From an uncultured Clostridia bacterium (GTDB lineage: Bacteria; Bacillota; Clostridia; TANB77; CAG-508): a DNA stretch of 34,205 bases. Shown here piece by piece: positions 18,391 through 26,690 of the stretch (its first letter is position 1; every line of letters starts with the position of its first letter). The notes below the pieces were generated by a model. That model worked only from the letters and a program-made list of their open reading frames with translations, did not search any database and was not told the DNA's origin. The translations under genes were made by a program, and so were the position numbers. The stretch is taken from the NCBI GenBank assembly GCA_947593355.1, contig CANQDO010000014.1, positions 1-34,205 of the forward strand, read 5' to 3'.

Positions 18391-19116
18391 ATGGAAGTTT
18401 TTGTCAAGACAGACATAGGTAAAGTTAGAGACATGAACCAAGATTACTATTATGTGGCTTCACCCAAAGATGAGCTTAAGTTATATATTTTAGCTGATGG
18501 AATGGGTGGCTATAATGGTGGAGAAGTGGCGAGCAAGCTTGCAACAACAACAGTAAAAAGCTATATAGAAAGTAATTTTGCAAAAGTTTCATATGACAAA
18601 GAGGAAATTTTAAAATTAATAAAAAGTGCAATAGAATATGCAAATATGGTAGTATACGAAAAATCGAAAGAAAGTCCGGAATTAGAAGGAATGGGTACTA
18701 CTATAGAAGTATGTTTAATATATAATAATAAGGTATATATAGGTCATTTAGGAGATAGTAGAATTTATAGAATTCGTAAGGAATTTATTCGAAAACTTAC
18801 TACAGACCATAGTTATGTTCAAAAATTAGTTAAGGATGGAACTATTTCACAAGAGGAAGCGGAACATCATCCTAAAAAGAATATGCTTACAAAGGCATTG
18901 GGTTGTTCTGTTTTTGTAGAACCAGACGTAACAGTTAAAGGTTTTATAAAAGATGACATTATACTTATTTGTTCAGATGGGCTTACAAATATGGTAAGTG
19001 ATAGCGAAATATATAGAATTGTAAAGCAATATTCAAGAACAGTTGCAAATGAACTGGTAAAAAAAGCCAATAGTGCTGGAGGATATGATAATATAACAGT
19101 AATCGTTATAAAGTAG
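18391..19116 (+). CDS. prpC: PP2C-family Ser/Thr phosphatase (PrpC/Stp)
   Basis: 241 aa PPM phosphatase that reverses phosphorylation by the PASTA kinase encoded next. Metal- and phosphate-binding motifs are all present: MNQDYYY, LADGMGGYNGGE, GHLGDSRIYRI, ICSDGLTN and YDNITVIVI. ATG 18379 abuts the rlmN stop but overlaps the GGAGG site, so the start is set at 18391, giving the standard VKTDIGKVRDMNQD N-terminus. Confidence 0.95.
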   Translation: MEVFVKTDIGKVRDMNQDYYYVASPKDELKLYILADGMGGYNGGEVASKLATTTVKSYIESNFAKVSYDKEEILKLIKSAIEYANMVVYEKSKESPELEGMGTTIEVCLIYNNKVYIGHLGDSRIYRIRKEFIRKLTTDHSYVQKLVKDGTISQEEAEHHPKKNMLTKALGCSVFVEPDVTVKGFIKDDIILICSDGLTNMVSDSEIYRIVKQYSRTVANELVKKANSAGGYDNITVIVIK

Positions 19117-19188
19117 AAAATAGGTATAAATAATAAAAGTAGATGCTATAAAAATTTATGAAAATTAAGCAAGGGAGAGAATAAAGCC

Positions 19189-21166
19189 ATGAATTTAGAA
19201 GGAAGATTTATAGGTGGGAGATACGAAATTTTACAAAAAATAGGCAATCGGTGGTATGGCAACAGTATATAAAGCAAAATGTCATGTGTTAAATAGGTTT
19301 GTTGCTGTAAAAGTATTAAAAGATGAATTTACAACAGACGAGGAATTTATAAAAAGATTTAATATAGAAGCTCAATCTGCAGCAGGGCTAACCCATCCTA
19401 ATATAGTTTCTGTATATGATGTAGGGCATGAAGACAATATTTATTATATAGTAATGGAGTTAATACAAGGAAAAACATTAAAAGAAATAATATCAGAAGA
19501 AGGAAGCTTACCATGGAAATGGTCAGTTAATATTGCAATTCAAATAGCATCAGCATTAGAAGCAGCTCATAAAAATAATATTGTACATAGAGATATAAAA
19601 CCTCATAATATTATAATTACAGAAGATGGAATTGCAAAGGTAACCGACTTTGGAATTGCAAAAGCAGTATCAAACTCAACAATTACAGCATTTGGAACAA
19701 CAATAGGTTCTGTACATTACTTTTCACCAGAGCACGCTAGAGGTGGTTACACTGATGCAAAGTCAGACCTATATTCATTAGGTGTTGTTATGTACGAAAT
19801 GCTAACTGGTAAAGTGCCATTTGATGCAGATACTCCAGTCTCAATTGCTTTAAAACACATGCAAGAAAAGCCTATGGAACCAATGAGGTTAAATCCAAGT
19901 ATTCCTTTAGCAGTTAATCAAATTATAATGAAGGCAATGCAAAAAGAGCCTACTTTAAGGTATCAATCAGCTACAGAAATGTTAAAAGATTTAAGCATGG
20001 CAGTTAAAAATCCTGAAGGAGAATTTGTAAAAGAGAATACAGTAGATAGAACACAGACACAGAAAATGAATACAGTTACAGATGATATGCTAAACAAAAA
20101 TGAAAAAGGAAAAAAAGAAGGAAAGTTAAAAAAATATTTTAAAGCTCATCCAAAAGTAAAAATTGCATTAATAGTTTTAGCATTTATTTTAGTGTTTGTT
20201 GTAACAACGGTAGTTGCTACAATTATAATGAATGCTACATCTATAAAAAATGTACAAATACCAGAGCTAGTTGGAAAAACTGAACAACAAGTAATAGACG
20301 CTTTAAAAGATACAAAATTTGAATATGAAATAGTGGGAGAAGAATTCAGTAGTAGTGATGATGACATAGGAAAAGTAGTTTCACAAAATCCAGCATTTAA
20401 AAGAAACTATACAGTAAAGGAAAATACAAAATTCGAACTTGTAATAAGCAAGGGAGTAGAAAAAGTTAAAGTTCCAAAAGTTTCAGGAATGAAATATGAG
20501 GATGCAGTAAGAGAACTTGAAAAATATAAATTAAAGGCAGATAAATTAGATGAAAAGAGCAATACAGTTGAAGAGGGAATTGTTACAGCACAAGAAACTT
20601 TAGAAGAAACTGAAGTACAAATAGGTACAACTATAGTATTACATGTAAGCATTGGAAATGGTCTTGCAAAAATTTCAGTTCCATATGTAATAGGAAAGAC
20701 TCAAGATGAAGCTATAAATGAGTTAAAGAATTCTAAATTAAAAGTAGAAGTTGCAACCAAGGAAGATAAAACTAAAAACAATGGAGAAGTTTTAGAGCAA
20801 AGTATAACTGTTGGTCAAGTAGTAGAAGAAGGCACTACAATAGTTATAACAGTAAACAAAATAGAGGAAATAAAAACAGGAACAGTATATATTAATCTAA
20901 AAAAACTTGTACCATATGTTGAAGAAAAAGATGAAGAAGGAGAAGTGCTTCCAGCATCAAAAGTTAGTGTAAGGGTAACTGTAAACGAAGATACAGTTTA
21001 TGATGAAAGTGTAGCTTCAGACAATGAAAAGTTAGAGGTAAAGGTAAAAGGAATAGGAACAGTTACAGTAAAAGTGTATATTAAAAAATCAGGAGAATCT
21101 GAAGTATTAAAAGCTCAAACGAACATGAATTTAAATATAGAAAATGCTACATGGACTGCGGAATAG
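19189..21166 (+). pseudogene. prkC: PASTA-domain Ser/Thr protein kinase, frameshifted in the P-loop
   Basis: PrkC/StkP-type membrane kinase sensing muropeptides. ATG 19189 behind AAGGGAGAG starts MNLEGRFIGGRYEILQKIGN, then one extra C at 19249 shifts the frame. Removing that C gives IGNGGMATVYKA, the normal glycine-rich loop. From 19256 the frame is open to 21166. Catalytic HRDIKPHNI and DFGIAKA are intact, one membrane segment follows the kinase domain (about residue 300 of the downstream frame), then three PASTA repeats and a C-terminal beta-rich domain. As written, a restart at ATG 19256 would make a kinase lacking the first half of the P-loop. Either a sequencing/assembly error or a real mutation; full length would be about 658 aa. 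Confidence 0.85.
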
Positions 21167-21203
21167 ATATTTTATATACAATGTTCAATTAAAGAGGTGT
21201 AAT

Positions 21204-22082
21204 TTGGAGCAAGGAATAGTTATAGGAAACATTGCAAATTTGTACTATGTAGAAACTAAAAGTGGAGTATATGAGTGTAATGCAAGAGGAAAGTTAAAGC
21301 AAGAAGAAGGTTTGATGGTAGGAGATAAAGTACAAATAGAAATAATAGATAGTGTAAATAAAAAGGGAGTAGTAAATGTACTACTCCCAAGAACTATGTG
21401 TTTAAAAAGGCCTAAAATAGCAAATTTAACGCAAATAATATATGTAATTTCATTAAAAATGCCAAAGCCAGACTTATTGTTATTAGATAAACAACTTGCG
21501 TATGCAGAATATATACATATAAAGCCAGTTATATGTATAAACAAAGTAGATTTAGAAAATAGAGAGAAAAATGAAATTATAGAAACTTATAAAAATGCAG
21601 GCTATACAGTTATAGAAACTATAGCAAACAATAAAAAAGGAATAGATGAAGTAAGGAAAATTTTAAGGAATAATATAACTGCATTTGCTGGAAATTCTGG
21701 AGTTGGTAAGTCAACACTTATAAATGCAATATTTGAAAAAAATATAACAGAAGAAGGCTTAATTAGTCAAAAAATAAAAAGAGGAAAAAATACAACAACA
21801 AACATAACTTTATATAAATTAGATGAAAATGAGTATATAGCAGATACACCAGGTTTTTCAGTATTTGATATATCAGAAATAGAAAGCACAAATTTAGATA
21901 AATATTTTATAGAATTTAAGCAATATATAGAAAAATGTGAGTTTATAGGGTGTACACATATAAAAGAAGAAAACTGTGGAATAAAAATGGCAGTAGAGCA
22001 AGGCAAAATTTCAAAAGCAAGGTATGATAGGTATTGCAAAATATGGGAAGATTTAAAAGAAAAGGAGAAATATAAATGGTAG
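21204..22082 (+). CDS. rsgA: Ribosome small-subunit maturation GTPase
   Basis: 292 aa circularly permuted GTPase that assists late 30S assembly. N-terminal OB fold, then G4 (NKVD) before G1 (GNSGVGKST) and G3 (DTPGFS), the order diagnostic of RsgA. The C-terminal zinc knuckle is in CEFIGCTHIKEENCG. The start is placed at TTG 21204, four bases after AAAGAGGTG; ATG 21144 lies inside the kinase gene and would add 20 residues with no ribosome binding site. It overlaps rpe by 7 bp. Confidence 0.93.
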   Translation: MEQGIVIGNIANLYYVETKSGVYECNARGKLKQEEGLMVGDKVQIEIIDSVNKKGVVNVLLPRTMCLKRPKIANLTQIIYVISLKMPKPDLLLLDKQLAYAEYIHIKPVICINKVDLENREKNEIIETYKNAGYTVIETIANNKKGIDEVRKILRNNITAFAGNSGVGKSTLINAIFEKNITEEGLISQKIKRGKNTTTNITLYKLDENEYIADTPGFSVFDISEIESTNLDKYFIEFKQYIEKCEFIGCTHIKEENCGIKMAVEQGKISKARYDRYCKIWEDLKEKEKYKW

Positions 22083-22732
22083 AGGTAGCAACATCTTTAT
22101 TAAATGTTAAAAAGGAAGAGGTTATAAAAACTTTATATAATTTGGAAGTAGCGGGAACAGACTATATACAAATAGATGTTATGGATGGAAAATTTGTAGA
22201 AGATAATACTACAGAAAAGATGAATGAATATGCAGAATATGTAAAACAAGTAACAAATTTGCCATTAGACATACATTTGATGGTAAAAGACGTAGAAAGT
22301 TATATAAAAAGTTATTTAGCATTGGATCCATATTGTATAACTTTTCATATAGAGGCTTGTAAAAATAAAAAAGAAATTATGAAATTTATTGATCTTATAA
22401 AAGAAAGTAATGTAAAGGTTGGAATTGCTATTAGTCCTAATACGCCTATAGAAGATATTTATGAGTATTTACCATACATACATAAAGTAATTGTTATGTC
22501 TGTAGAGCCAGGTAAGGGCGGGCAAGAATTTATAGAAAATACAATAGAAAAAATAAGTAATTTGAATATATTTAATTATGAAAATGGTTTTGAAGTAGAC
22601 ATAGAAGTAGATGGTGGAATCAACGATAAAACAGGAAAAGAATGTACAGATGCAGGTGCTAATATATTAGTGGCAGGAACTTATATTATAAAATCTGGAG
22701 ATTATAAAAAAGCAATTTTAAGTTTAAAATAA
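22076..22732 (+). CDS. rpe: Ribulose-phosphate 3-epimerase
   Basis: 218 aa TIM barrel interconverting ribulose 5-phosphate and xylulose 5-phosphate in the pentose phosphate pathway. Metal/catalytic motifs are IDVMDGKFV, DIHLMV, MSVEPGKGGQ and VDGGI. It overlaps the end of rsgA, as in the conserved Bacillota block. Some active-site surroundings are divergent but the key Asp and His are present. Confidence 0.93.
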   Translation: MVEVATSLLNVKKEEVIKTLYNLEVAGTDYIQIDVMDGKFVEDNTTEKMNEYAEYVKQVTNLPLDIHLMVKDVESYIKSYLALDPYCITFHIEACKNKKEIMKFIDLIKESNVKVGIAISPNTPIEDIYEYLPYIHKVIVMSVEPGKGGQEFIENTIEKISNLNIFNYENGFEVDIEVDGGINDKTGKECTDAGANILVAGTYIIKSGDYKKAILSLK

Positions 22733-22791
22733 TTGCAATATAAAAATATTATAAGAAATATAAAAATATTGGTAAGCGTTTGGAGTGAATA

Positions 22792-23430
22792 ATGTTGAAA
22801 AAGGATGAAGCAGTAGAAATAGTAAAAATTTTAAATAATACATATAAAGATGCTAGATGTAGTTTAAACTTTAATACACCATTCGAGCTATTAATAGCAG
22901 TAATATTATCAGCACAGTGTACAGACGAAAGAGTAAATAAAACAATGCCATCTATTTTAAAGAAATGCTCTACACCAGAACAATTTGTAAAAATCGATAT
23001 AAAAGAGTTGGAAGAACTTATACATCCATGTGGTTTTTATAAAAATAAAGCAAAAAATATTAAAAATGCATGTAAAATAATTCATGAAAAATATAAAGAT
23101 AAAGTACCAGAAACGATGGAAGAATTAATGGAACTTCCTGGAGTAGGTAGAAAAACTGCAAACGTTGTAATGCTTGAAGCGTTTGGAAATCCTCAAGGAA
23201 TTGCAGTAGATACACATTGTAAAAGGATTTCAAATAGATTAGGCTTGTCAAAAGAAAGTGAACCAGAAAAAATAGAACAAGATTTATTAAAAATCATTCC
23301 AAAAGAATATTATAAAGATGTTAATCATGTGCTTATATGGCATGGCAGAAATGTATGTGTTGCAAGGAATCCTAAATGTGAAGAATGTAGTGTAAAAAAA
23401 TATTGTAAAACTCATAATAAAAAAGTATAA
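22792..23430 (+). CDS. nth: Endonuclease III (bifunctional DNA glycosylase/AP lyase)
   Basis: 212 aa. Helix-hairpin-helix LPGVGRKTANVV with its catalytic Lys, the following catalytic Asp in VDTHCKR, and the C-terminal 4Fe-4S site CVARNPKCEECSVKKYC (C-x6-C-x2-C-x5-C). Removes oxidised pyrimidines in base excision repair. It is inserted between rpe and the spoVM-rpmB end of the conserved block. Confidence 0.96.
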   Translation: MLKKDEAVEIVKILNNTYKDARCSLNFNTPFELLIAVILSAQCTDERVNKTMPSILKKCSTPEQFVKIDIKELEELIHPCGFYKNKAKNIKNACKIIHEKYKDKVPETMEELMELPGVGRKTANVVMLEAFGNPQGIAVDTHCKRISNRLGLSKESEPEKIEQDLLKIIPKEYYKDVNHVLIWHGRNVCVARNPKCEECSVKKYCKTHNKKV

Positions 23431-23474
23431 TTTCAGAAAAATTTATTATAATATTTTGTTAAGAGGTGATTTTC

Positions 23475-23618
23475 TTGACTAATATAAATTGTTCTGCAAA
23501 TTGTATATATCAAAAAGATGGTAAATGTTGTTTTGAAAATATAAAAAATCAACAAAAAGCAACACCTAACAGTGATTGTGCTTATTTTGCTATGAACGAA
23601 GAGAAAAAAACTAAGTAA
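23475..23618 (+). CDS. Small Cys-rich protein (DUF1540-like)
   Basis: 47 aa, five cysteines: Cys6-x3-Cys10-x7-Cys18, Cys19, and Cys35 in SDCAYF. The spacing INCSANC...GKCC...NSDCAYF resembles DUF1540-type small metal-binding proteins common in Clostridia. The start is TTG 23475 behind a good AAGAGGTGA site; no ATG fits. It is 44 bp after nth. Metal binding is inferred from the cysteines only. Confidence 0.7.
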   Translation: MTNINCSANCIYQKDGKCCFENIKNQQKATPNSDCAYFAMNEEKKTK

Positions 23619-23755
23619 ATCCAGTAAAATAAAAGAATTAAGCAAATAAAATATAAATGAAATTATGAAAAACTAAATAAAAAAACTCGTCAATTGAAAT
23701 ATTAAATGCAAGTATGAAAAAGTAAATGCAAAATAAAAAAACTCCGGTTAAAATC

Positions 23756-23784
23756 TTGACAAAAAAAGGCTAAAAGAATATACT
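23756..23784 (+). promoter_or_regulatory. Strong promoter of the bactofilin-like membrane protein gene
   Basis: Consensus TTGACA (23756-23761), 17-bp spacer, TATACT (23779-23784). The region 23619-23755 upstream of it is plain AT-rich intergenic DNA with no visible structure. Confidence 0.8.
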
Positions 23785-23815
23785 TAATGCATAGTTTAAG
23801 CAAGGAGGTTTTTTT

Positions 23816-25090
23816 ATGTTAAAAAGCAAGTCAAAAAAGATAATTTCAATAATTTTAGTTATCTTAATATTATTAATTTCAGGAGTAAGTTTTGCAACAA
23901 ACGAAATTATGCCGATTTCAGAAAATCCTGATATAGAAGAATATCAAGAAGAGTTAGAAGATAATGAACAAGAAATAACTGATACATTAAATGAAATTAT
24001 AAATGGGAATGTAGAAGATGGAACAGAAAGTGAAAATCAAAATGGGTTAGATGAGGCAGATACAAGTGATTGGGTAAATGAAGATGCATATATATTTAGT
24101 AATGACATAGAAATAAATAAAATAGTAGATGGAAATGCATTTGTTGTTGGCAATACAGTTACAGTAACAGGCGAAATTGGTGGAGATTTATTTGTTATAG
24201 CCAATAAATTAGTTATAGAGGATGGATATGTATATAGTGGTATATTTGCATTGGCAAATGAAATAGAAGTAAATGGTGTTGTATATGACTTATATGCATG
24301 TGCTAATAAAATTACTATAGGAGAAAATGGTTACATATATAGAGATTTTAGAGGTGTATCTGATGTTGTTAATTTAGAAGGTTTAGTAAAGAGAAATGTT
24401 TATTTAACAGTAAATAAAATAAACTTCAAAGAAGATGTAGGTGCAGTAATTAGTGGAAATTTAGATTATTCATCTCCTGAATTAATAGAGGTTCCACAAG
24501 GAGCAGTTACAGGTCAAGTAACATATAATAAAGATATATCTGGAACTATTAAAAGCACACAAAGTAGTATTTTATCATATATAGGAAGTTTAGTTAGAGA
24601 ATTAATTTATGCATTAATTATAATATTATTAACATTATGGTTTGCACCTAAATTTACAGAAAAATTATCTAATACAACAGGAAAGAAGGTAGCAATATCT
24701 TTTGGAGTAGGTGTATTAGCATTTCTTATATTAGCATTTATTTCAATGATATTATTAGTTTCAGTTTTAGGTATGTCAATATTACTTACATTACTAGTAA
24801 CATTTGGCTTAATAGTTTGTATATCAAAGTCAATATTTGCAATGACAATATCTAGAATGATAACAAATAAATTTAAAATACAAGGAAAAGTTAAATATAC
24901 TTTAATATCATTATTATTAGTAGCTATAATTTGGGCTTTAGGTCTAATACCATTTGGAGTAGGACTAATAATAGAATTAGTAGTAGAAGTAATAGGAACA
25001 GGTTTAGTATTAACTAATATTGTTAATAAAAAAGATAAAAATAATGAAAAAGCAGAAAAACAAGAAGTTGCAACTGAAGTAAAAGAATAG
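23816..25090 (+). CDS. Secreted/membrane protein with bactofilin-like beta-helix region
   Basis: 424 aa. An N-terminal signal segment (about residues 8-27, ending VSFA) is followed by an acidic Asp/Glu/Asn linker (about 35-80). Next is a repetitive beta region (about 95-235) with short turns such as VTGEIGGDLFVIANKLVIED, as in polymer-forming bactofilin-type domains. Four or so hydrophobic helices (about 248-395) and a Lys/Glu-rich tail complete it. It is probably an envelope protein with the beta-helix outside. No enzyme motif seen. It has its own strong promoter and terminator. Confidence 0.7.
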   Translation: MLKSKSKKIISIILVILILLISGVSFATNEIMPISENPDIEEYQEELEDNEQEITDTLNEIINGNVEDGTESENQNGLDEADTSDWVNEDAYIFSNDIEINKIVDGNAFVVGNTVTVTGEIGGDLFVIANKLVIEDGYVYSGIFALANEIEVNGVVYDLYACANKITIGENGYIYRDFRGVSDVVNLEGLVKRNVYLTVNKINFKEDVGAVISGNLDYSSPELIEVPQGAVTGQVTYNKDISGTIKSTQSSILSYIGSLVRELIYALIIILLTLWFAPKFTEKLSNTTGKKVAISFGVGVLAFLILAFISMILLVSVLGMSILLTLLVTFGLIVCISKSIFAMTISRMITNKFKIQGKVKYTLISLLLVAIIWALGLIPFGVGLIIELVVEVIGTGLVLTNIVNKKDKNNEKAEKQEVATEVKE

Positions 25091-25124
25091 AATTATATAA
25101 ATTATGAATTATTAAAATTATAAA

Positions 25125-25156
25125 AAGGTGGGGCAAATTGTCACCATCTTTTTTTT
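25125..25156 (+). terminator. Terminator after the bactofilin-like gene
   Basis: AAGGTGG / CCATCTT stem (one G-T pair) followed by eight T residues. Confidence 0.75.
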
Positions 25157-25193
25157 ATTTCAATATAATATAAATAAAAGGAGGTAATATATT

Positions 25194-25343
25194 ATGTTTT
25201 GTGCACTAAAAAAAACAATAGGTGTATGTTTAATAGGGTTAGGTTTAGGGGTATTACTAGTATTATTACTTCCAATAACAGGTTGGTTATTCTTAATAGG
25301 AGCGGCAATTCTATCATTAGGATTGGCATGGCTATTTTGCTAA
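25194..25343 (+). CDS. 49-aa hydrophobic membrane peptide
   Basis: 49 aa starting MFCALKKTIGVC, with two hydrophobic stretches (about residues 9-27 and 31-48) around a Pro-Ile-Thr-Gly turn and three cysteines, one being the last residue. AAAGGAGGT lies at a good distance upstream. It is located between the bactofilin-like gene and spoVM. Family not recognised; the strong ribosome binding site and clean frame make it likely real. Confidence 0.65.
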   Translation: MFCALKKTIGVCLIGLGLGVLLVLLLPITGWLFLIGAAILSLGLAWLFC

Positions 25344-25428
25344 TTGATAATTGAAAAATTACATACATATTTTTAATTATTTTTTGAATTGCAAGCTTTC
25401 TAATAAAAATTAAAGGAGAGTGGATAAT

Positions 25429-25500
25429 ATGACAATAGTTGTAAAAAAAGTTCCTAAATTTTTAAGAGGAATAGTAAAGTTAATTTTTGGAATAAAATAA
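25429..25500 (+). CDS. spoVM: Stage V sporulation protein M (SpoVM), 23 aa
   Basis: The 23-aa peptide begins MTIVVKKVPKFLRGIVKLIF. It matches B. subtilis SpoVM, recalled as having IKLPKFLGGIVRAMLG, at the Pro, Lys, Phe, Leu, Gly, Ile and Val positions. SpoVM is an amphipathic helix that recognises the convex forespore membrane and anchors SpoIVA for coat assembly. AAAGGAG stands 10 bp before the ATG. Context agrees: in B. subtilis spoVM lies next to rpmB downstream of prpC-prkC-rsgA-rpe, and the same order is seen here. The stop codon coincides with the first bases of a REP palindrome. Confidence 0.88.
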   Translation: MTIVVKKVPKFLRGIVKLIFGIK

Positions 25501-25615
25501 ACTATTAGGGACGGGGTTAAATAGTTTAGCAAAAAAGTATATATACTATTTTCAAAACAATAATATTATATTTTTCTTCGTTGCTAAACTATTTAACCCC
25601 GTCCCTAATAGTTTA
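25498..25615. repeat. REP-like palindrome, copy 2
   Basis: Perfect 33-bp arms 25498-25530 and 25583-25615, built on TAAACTATTAGGGACGGGG, around a 52-bp AT-rich loop. The arms are the same as the core of the 12408-12495 palindrome, where the loop is only 2 bp. The left arm starts on the spoVM stop codon and the right arm abuts the terminator at 25615. Confidence 0.92.
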
Positions 25616-25649
25616 AAGCCAATTAGATAAAATCTAATTGGCTTTTTTT
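25615..25649 (+). terminator. Terminator between spoVM and rpmB
   Basis: 13-bp perfect stem AAAGCCAATTAGA / TCTAATTGGCTTT, loop TAAAA, followed by a run of T residues on the + strand. It terminates rightward transcription from spoVM and may also help end leftward rpmB transcription, though the T tract is poor on that side. Confidence 0.88.
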
Positions 25650-25686
25650 ACTATTTCTTAAGAAATTAAAGTCGTATTTATATAAA

Positions 25687-25884
25687 TTAAGCTCTTGTAA
25701 CTTTACCAGAACGTAAGCATTTAGAACATACAGATATTCTTTTTGGTTGACCATCAACTATTGCTTTTACAGTTCTTAAATTTGGTTTGAAAGTTCTAGT
25801 AGCTCTTCTACTAACGTGTGAACGCGCAATACTAATTTTATTTCCATGAGATAGTGTTTTTTCGCAAATTTCACATTTAGCCAT
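25687..25884 (-). CDS. rpmB: 50S ribosomal protein L28
   Basis: 65 aa. Zinc-ribbon (C+) form with Cys4/Cys7 in CEICEK and Cys53/Cys56 in CSKCLR. The Arg-rich middle (SHVSRRATRTFKPNL) is typical of L28. The ribosome binding site AGGAGG lies just upstream of the ATG on the minus strand. It is convergent with spoVM and divergent from the OLE RNA. Confidence 0.97.
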   Translation of the reverse strand: MAKCEICEKTLSHGNKISIARSHVSRRATRTFKPNLRTVKAIVDGQPKRISVCSKCLRSGKVTRA

Positions 25885-25929
25885 ATTATTTACACCTCCT
25901 ATAAGTATAATAAAATTTGACTATTTATA

Positions 25930-25958
25930 ATATTATCATACTTTTGCTCTAATTTCAA
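25930..25958 (-). promoter_or_regulatory. rpmB promoter
   Basis: On the minus strand: TTGAAA (25958-25953), 17-bp spacer, TAATAT (25935-25930). It lies back to back with the OLE promoter, the two -35 boxes being about 19 bp apart. Confidence 0.65.
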
Positions 25959-25977
25959 GACTTTTTGGAAAATAGAC

Positions 25978-26005
25978 TTGAAAAAATTTCATCTTATGGT
26001 ATAAT
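25978..26005 (+). promoter_or_regulatory. OLE RNA promoter
   Basis: TTGAAA (25978-25983), 16-bp spacer, consensus TATAAT (26000-26005). Predicted start near 26011-26012, exactly at the 5' strand of the closing stem. Confidence 0.8.
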
Positions 26006-26011
26006 ATAACT

Positions 26012-26600
26012 GATGGTGCATTATTCTAGTTATATTGTCCATTAAGAGGGTGGGGCTAAAAATCCACTAAAGGGCACATCGGTGAAGTTTCTTGTTTGTG
26101 CGCGAAATGCCAATTTTGTGTGTATCCAGGAAGTAAGAAATTAGGGAATTGTATAATGGCATATATTAAGCACCCTTGTTTCGCGGAGGCTTAAACTTAA
26201 AGTTTAATGAAACTTTTAAACAAGAGTTTAAGTATAAACCTATGTTGAGTGCCAAGACACAAAATACATAGAGTAGCCTGTCTTGAGTGAGGGTATTGGG
26301 ATTATTAATAATAAAGTTTTAAGGTTTGGCCAAATTTTAAAATTTTATCAATATGAAATTACCGTTGCAAAAAGGACTATTAATGGGTAACAATATATAA
26401 AGGAAAACTTCTAGAATGTTTGCTCATATTGTTATAGAGCATAGAAGTCTATGGATTAAGGTGTGGAATTAAGTGGCAATCTAGTATCTATTTTTGATAG
26501 GTATTTTCTTTAAATGGAAACAGCTAAATAGCAATATTTAGTAGGAAATAGAGAAATTCGACTAGACCTAAACCACAAAATTTACTTAGACTTCACCATC
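26012..26600 (+). ncRNA. ole: OLE RNA (ornate, large, extremophilic)
   Basis: About 590 nt without a coding frame, starting at a consensus promoter and closed by GATGGTG (26012-26018) pairing with CACCATC (26594-26600). It is less uniformly AT-rich than nearby spacers and has several internal hairpins, for example GCACA/TGTGC at about 26085-26110 and TTAAACTT/AAGTTTAA near 26192. Length matches OLE RNA (~610 nt), and the gene directly downstream encodes OapA, the membrane protein known to bind OLE. No terminator separates RNA and oapA, so they probably share a transcript. Identification rests on size, architecture and the oapA neighbour, not on a covariance-model search. Confidence 0.85.
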
Positions 26601-26658
26601 TAAACTATTTTATTCATTAACAATGTAAAATGTAATAAAAATAATGTTATAAATAAAA

Positions 26659-26690
26659 AAGGAGGTAGTATGTTTTATACATACTAAATG
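26659..26690 (+). promoter_or_regulatory. Split ribosome binding site of oapA with intervening hairpin/mini-ORF
   Basis: AAGGAGG ends near 26665, while the oapA ATG is at 26688, 22 nt further on, too far for normal initiation. The gap holds a perfect 8-bp hairpin TAGTATGT (26666-26673) / ACATACTA (26679-26686), which when folded brings the site next to the ATG. The same bases also read as a five-codon ORF, MFYTY, at 26670-26687 with ideal spacing, whose TAA touches the oapA ATG. Confidence 0.75.

Noticed and set aside
21144-21203. ATG start for rsgA inside the kinase gene
   Set aside because: No ribosome binding site there and the extra residues do not fit RsgA; TTG 21204 has AAAGAGGTG at the right distance.
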